The position numbers and the translations under genes were made by a program. Shown piece by piece: positions 63,381 to 64,000 of a stretch of DNA of 64,000 bases; position 1 is the first letter of the stretch; each line of letters opens with the position of its first letter. Origin of the DNA: Pseudoruegeria sp. SHC-113. GTDB lineage: Bacteria; Pseudomonadota; Alphaproteobacteria; Rhodobacterales; Rhodobacteraceae. The stretch spans positions 62,001 through 126,000 of the forward strand of contig NZ_JAHUBR010000005.1 in NCBI RefSeq assembly GCF_025376885.1. The letters are read 5' to 3'. A model generated the notes under the pieces. It ran no database searches. It had not been told where the DNA came from and saw only the letters and a list, made by a program, of their open reading frames with translations.

Positions 63381-64000
63381 ATGGAAGAGCTGATCGACAG
63401 ATACGGAGAGGCGCGGCTGATGCTTGCCGCGGGTGGCGGGGTCGGTCTGCTGTTCGGTATGGCCGCCGCCCATTCGCGCTTTTGCCTGCGCGCGGCCACG
63501 GTGGAGCTGGCGGACGGGCACCCCGGCCCGCGCCTCGCGATCTGGCTGCTGGCGTTTTTCTCGGCGCTCGCCCTCGTGCAGGGCGCGATCCTTGCAGGCT
63601 GGCTGGACGTTTCTTCCGCGCGGCAGTTGGCCACAACGGGGAGCCTCTCCGGCGCGATCCTCGGTGGGCTGATGTTTGGCTGCGGCATGATCCTTGCGCG
63701 CGGCTGCGCAAGCCGTCTGCTTGTGCTTTCAGCCTCGGGCAACTTGCGCGCCATCGTGACGGGGCTTGTGCTGACGCTCGTGGCGCAGGCCGCGTTGCGG
63801 GGCGTGCTGTCACCGGCGCGGCACGCCCTTGCCACGCTCTGGACCATCGACGGCGGGCAGGCGCGGCGCTTCATCGGCCCGGAGGCCCCGCTTTTCCCGG
63901 CTTTCGTTGCGCTCGTTGGGCTTTGCCTGCTGGCGGCCCTTGCCTTCGCTGCGCGCGTGAAACTGCCGCGCGCCGAGGCCGTCTCTGCGCTTTGCGTCGG
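63381..64000 (+). CDS. YeeE/YedE-family sulfur transporter, truncated by the window end
   Basis: Open from ATG 63381 to the last base, about 206 residues visible. The family marks AHSRFCLRAATVEL and FGCGMILARGCASRLLVL, with the conserved cysteines, are those of YeeE/YedE (DUF395) thiosulfate importers. Several membrane segments are predicted. It probably shares a transcript with the MBL-fold gene, a pairing also seen in bigR-type operons. Confidence 0.85.
   Translation, partial: MEELIDRYGEARLMLAAGGGVGLLFGMAAAHSRFCLRAATVELADGHPGPRLAIWLLAFFSALALVQGAILAGWLDVSSARQLATTGSLSGAILGGLMFGCGMILARGCASRLLVLSASGNLRAIVTGLVLTLVAQAALRGVLSPARHALATLWTIDGGQARRFIGPEAPLFPAFVALVGLCLLAALAFAARVKLPRAEAVSALCV

Overview
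The window reads as part of a large extrachromosomal replicon (plasmid or chromid) of a marine alphaproteobacterium of the Rhodobacteraceae (Roseobacter group). This is inferred from the high G+C coding style, the DnaA-like plasmid initiator next to parAB, the TRAP and ABC transporter load, and the layout of the pca cluster. No rRNA, tRNA, CRISPR array, insertion sequence or phage gene was seen.

Layout. 1-5.0 kb: the end of an unknown gene, then a minus-strand operon for a linear alkylsulfatase, a SulP anion transporter and a BASS-type transporter. 5.0-9.9 kb: the replication and partition module. It holds a replicon-associated helix-turn-helix protein, a DnaA-like initiator, a 560-bp origin-like region, and parA and parB with five copies of a 14-bp palindrome in and around them. 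10-18.7 kb: aromatic catabolism, with pobA, pcaCHG, a BKACE-family enzyme, pcaD, a TRAP transporter and divergent pcaQ. 18.7-25.9 kb: a GH42 beta-galactosidase with a CUT1 sugar ABC transporter and a divergent AraC regulator. 26-30.7 kb: a CUT2 sugar ABC transporter with two permeases. 30.7-36.1 kb: ugpBAEC plus an endonuclease/exonuclease/phosphatase-fold hydrolase behind a Pho-box-like repeat. 36.2-41.7 kb: an oligopeptide ABC operon. 42-45.1 kb: a membrane coiled-coil protein paired with a membrane-tethered ClpP-fold protease, and a DUF475/TerC protein. 45.2-53.5 kb: an IclR/SMP-30 fusion regulator, a second peptide-type ABC transporter and an amidohydrolase. 53.5-58.4 kb: an iron-associated imelysin and di-heme operon. 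58.7-62.3 kb: divergent sitABCD. 62.4-64 kb: a Tat-exported metallo-beta-lactamase-fold protein and a truncated YeeE/YedE sulfur transporter.

How it fits together. The element is a scavenging platform: seven substrate-binding-protein transporters bring in aromatic acids, galactosides, another sugar, phospholipid-derived glycerophosphodiesters, peptides and metals, and short catabolic modules sit beside several of them. A recurring design is a GC-rich stem-loop immediately after every binding-protein gene and before the next gene of the operon.

The points most worth attention are: partition-site palindromes inside the parA and parB reading frames, where they encode the same VPAGT peptide; an IclR regulator fused to an SMP-30 domain that has lost all its metal ligands; a BKACE enzyme placed where it could replace the last two pca steps; the alkylsulfatase/SulP/BASS operon; and the unexplained membrane protein/ClpP-fold protease pair.
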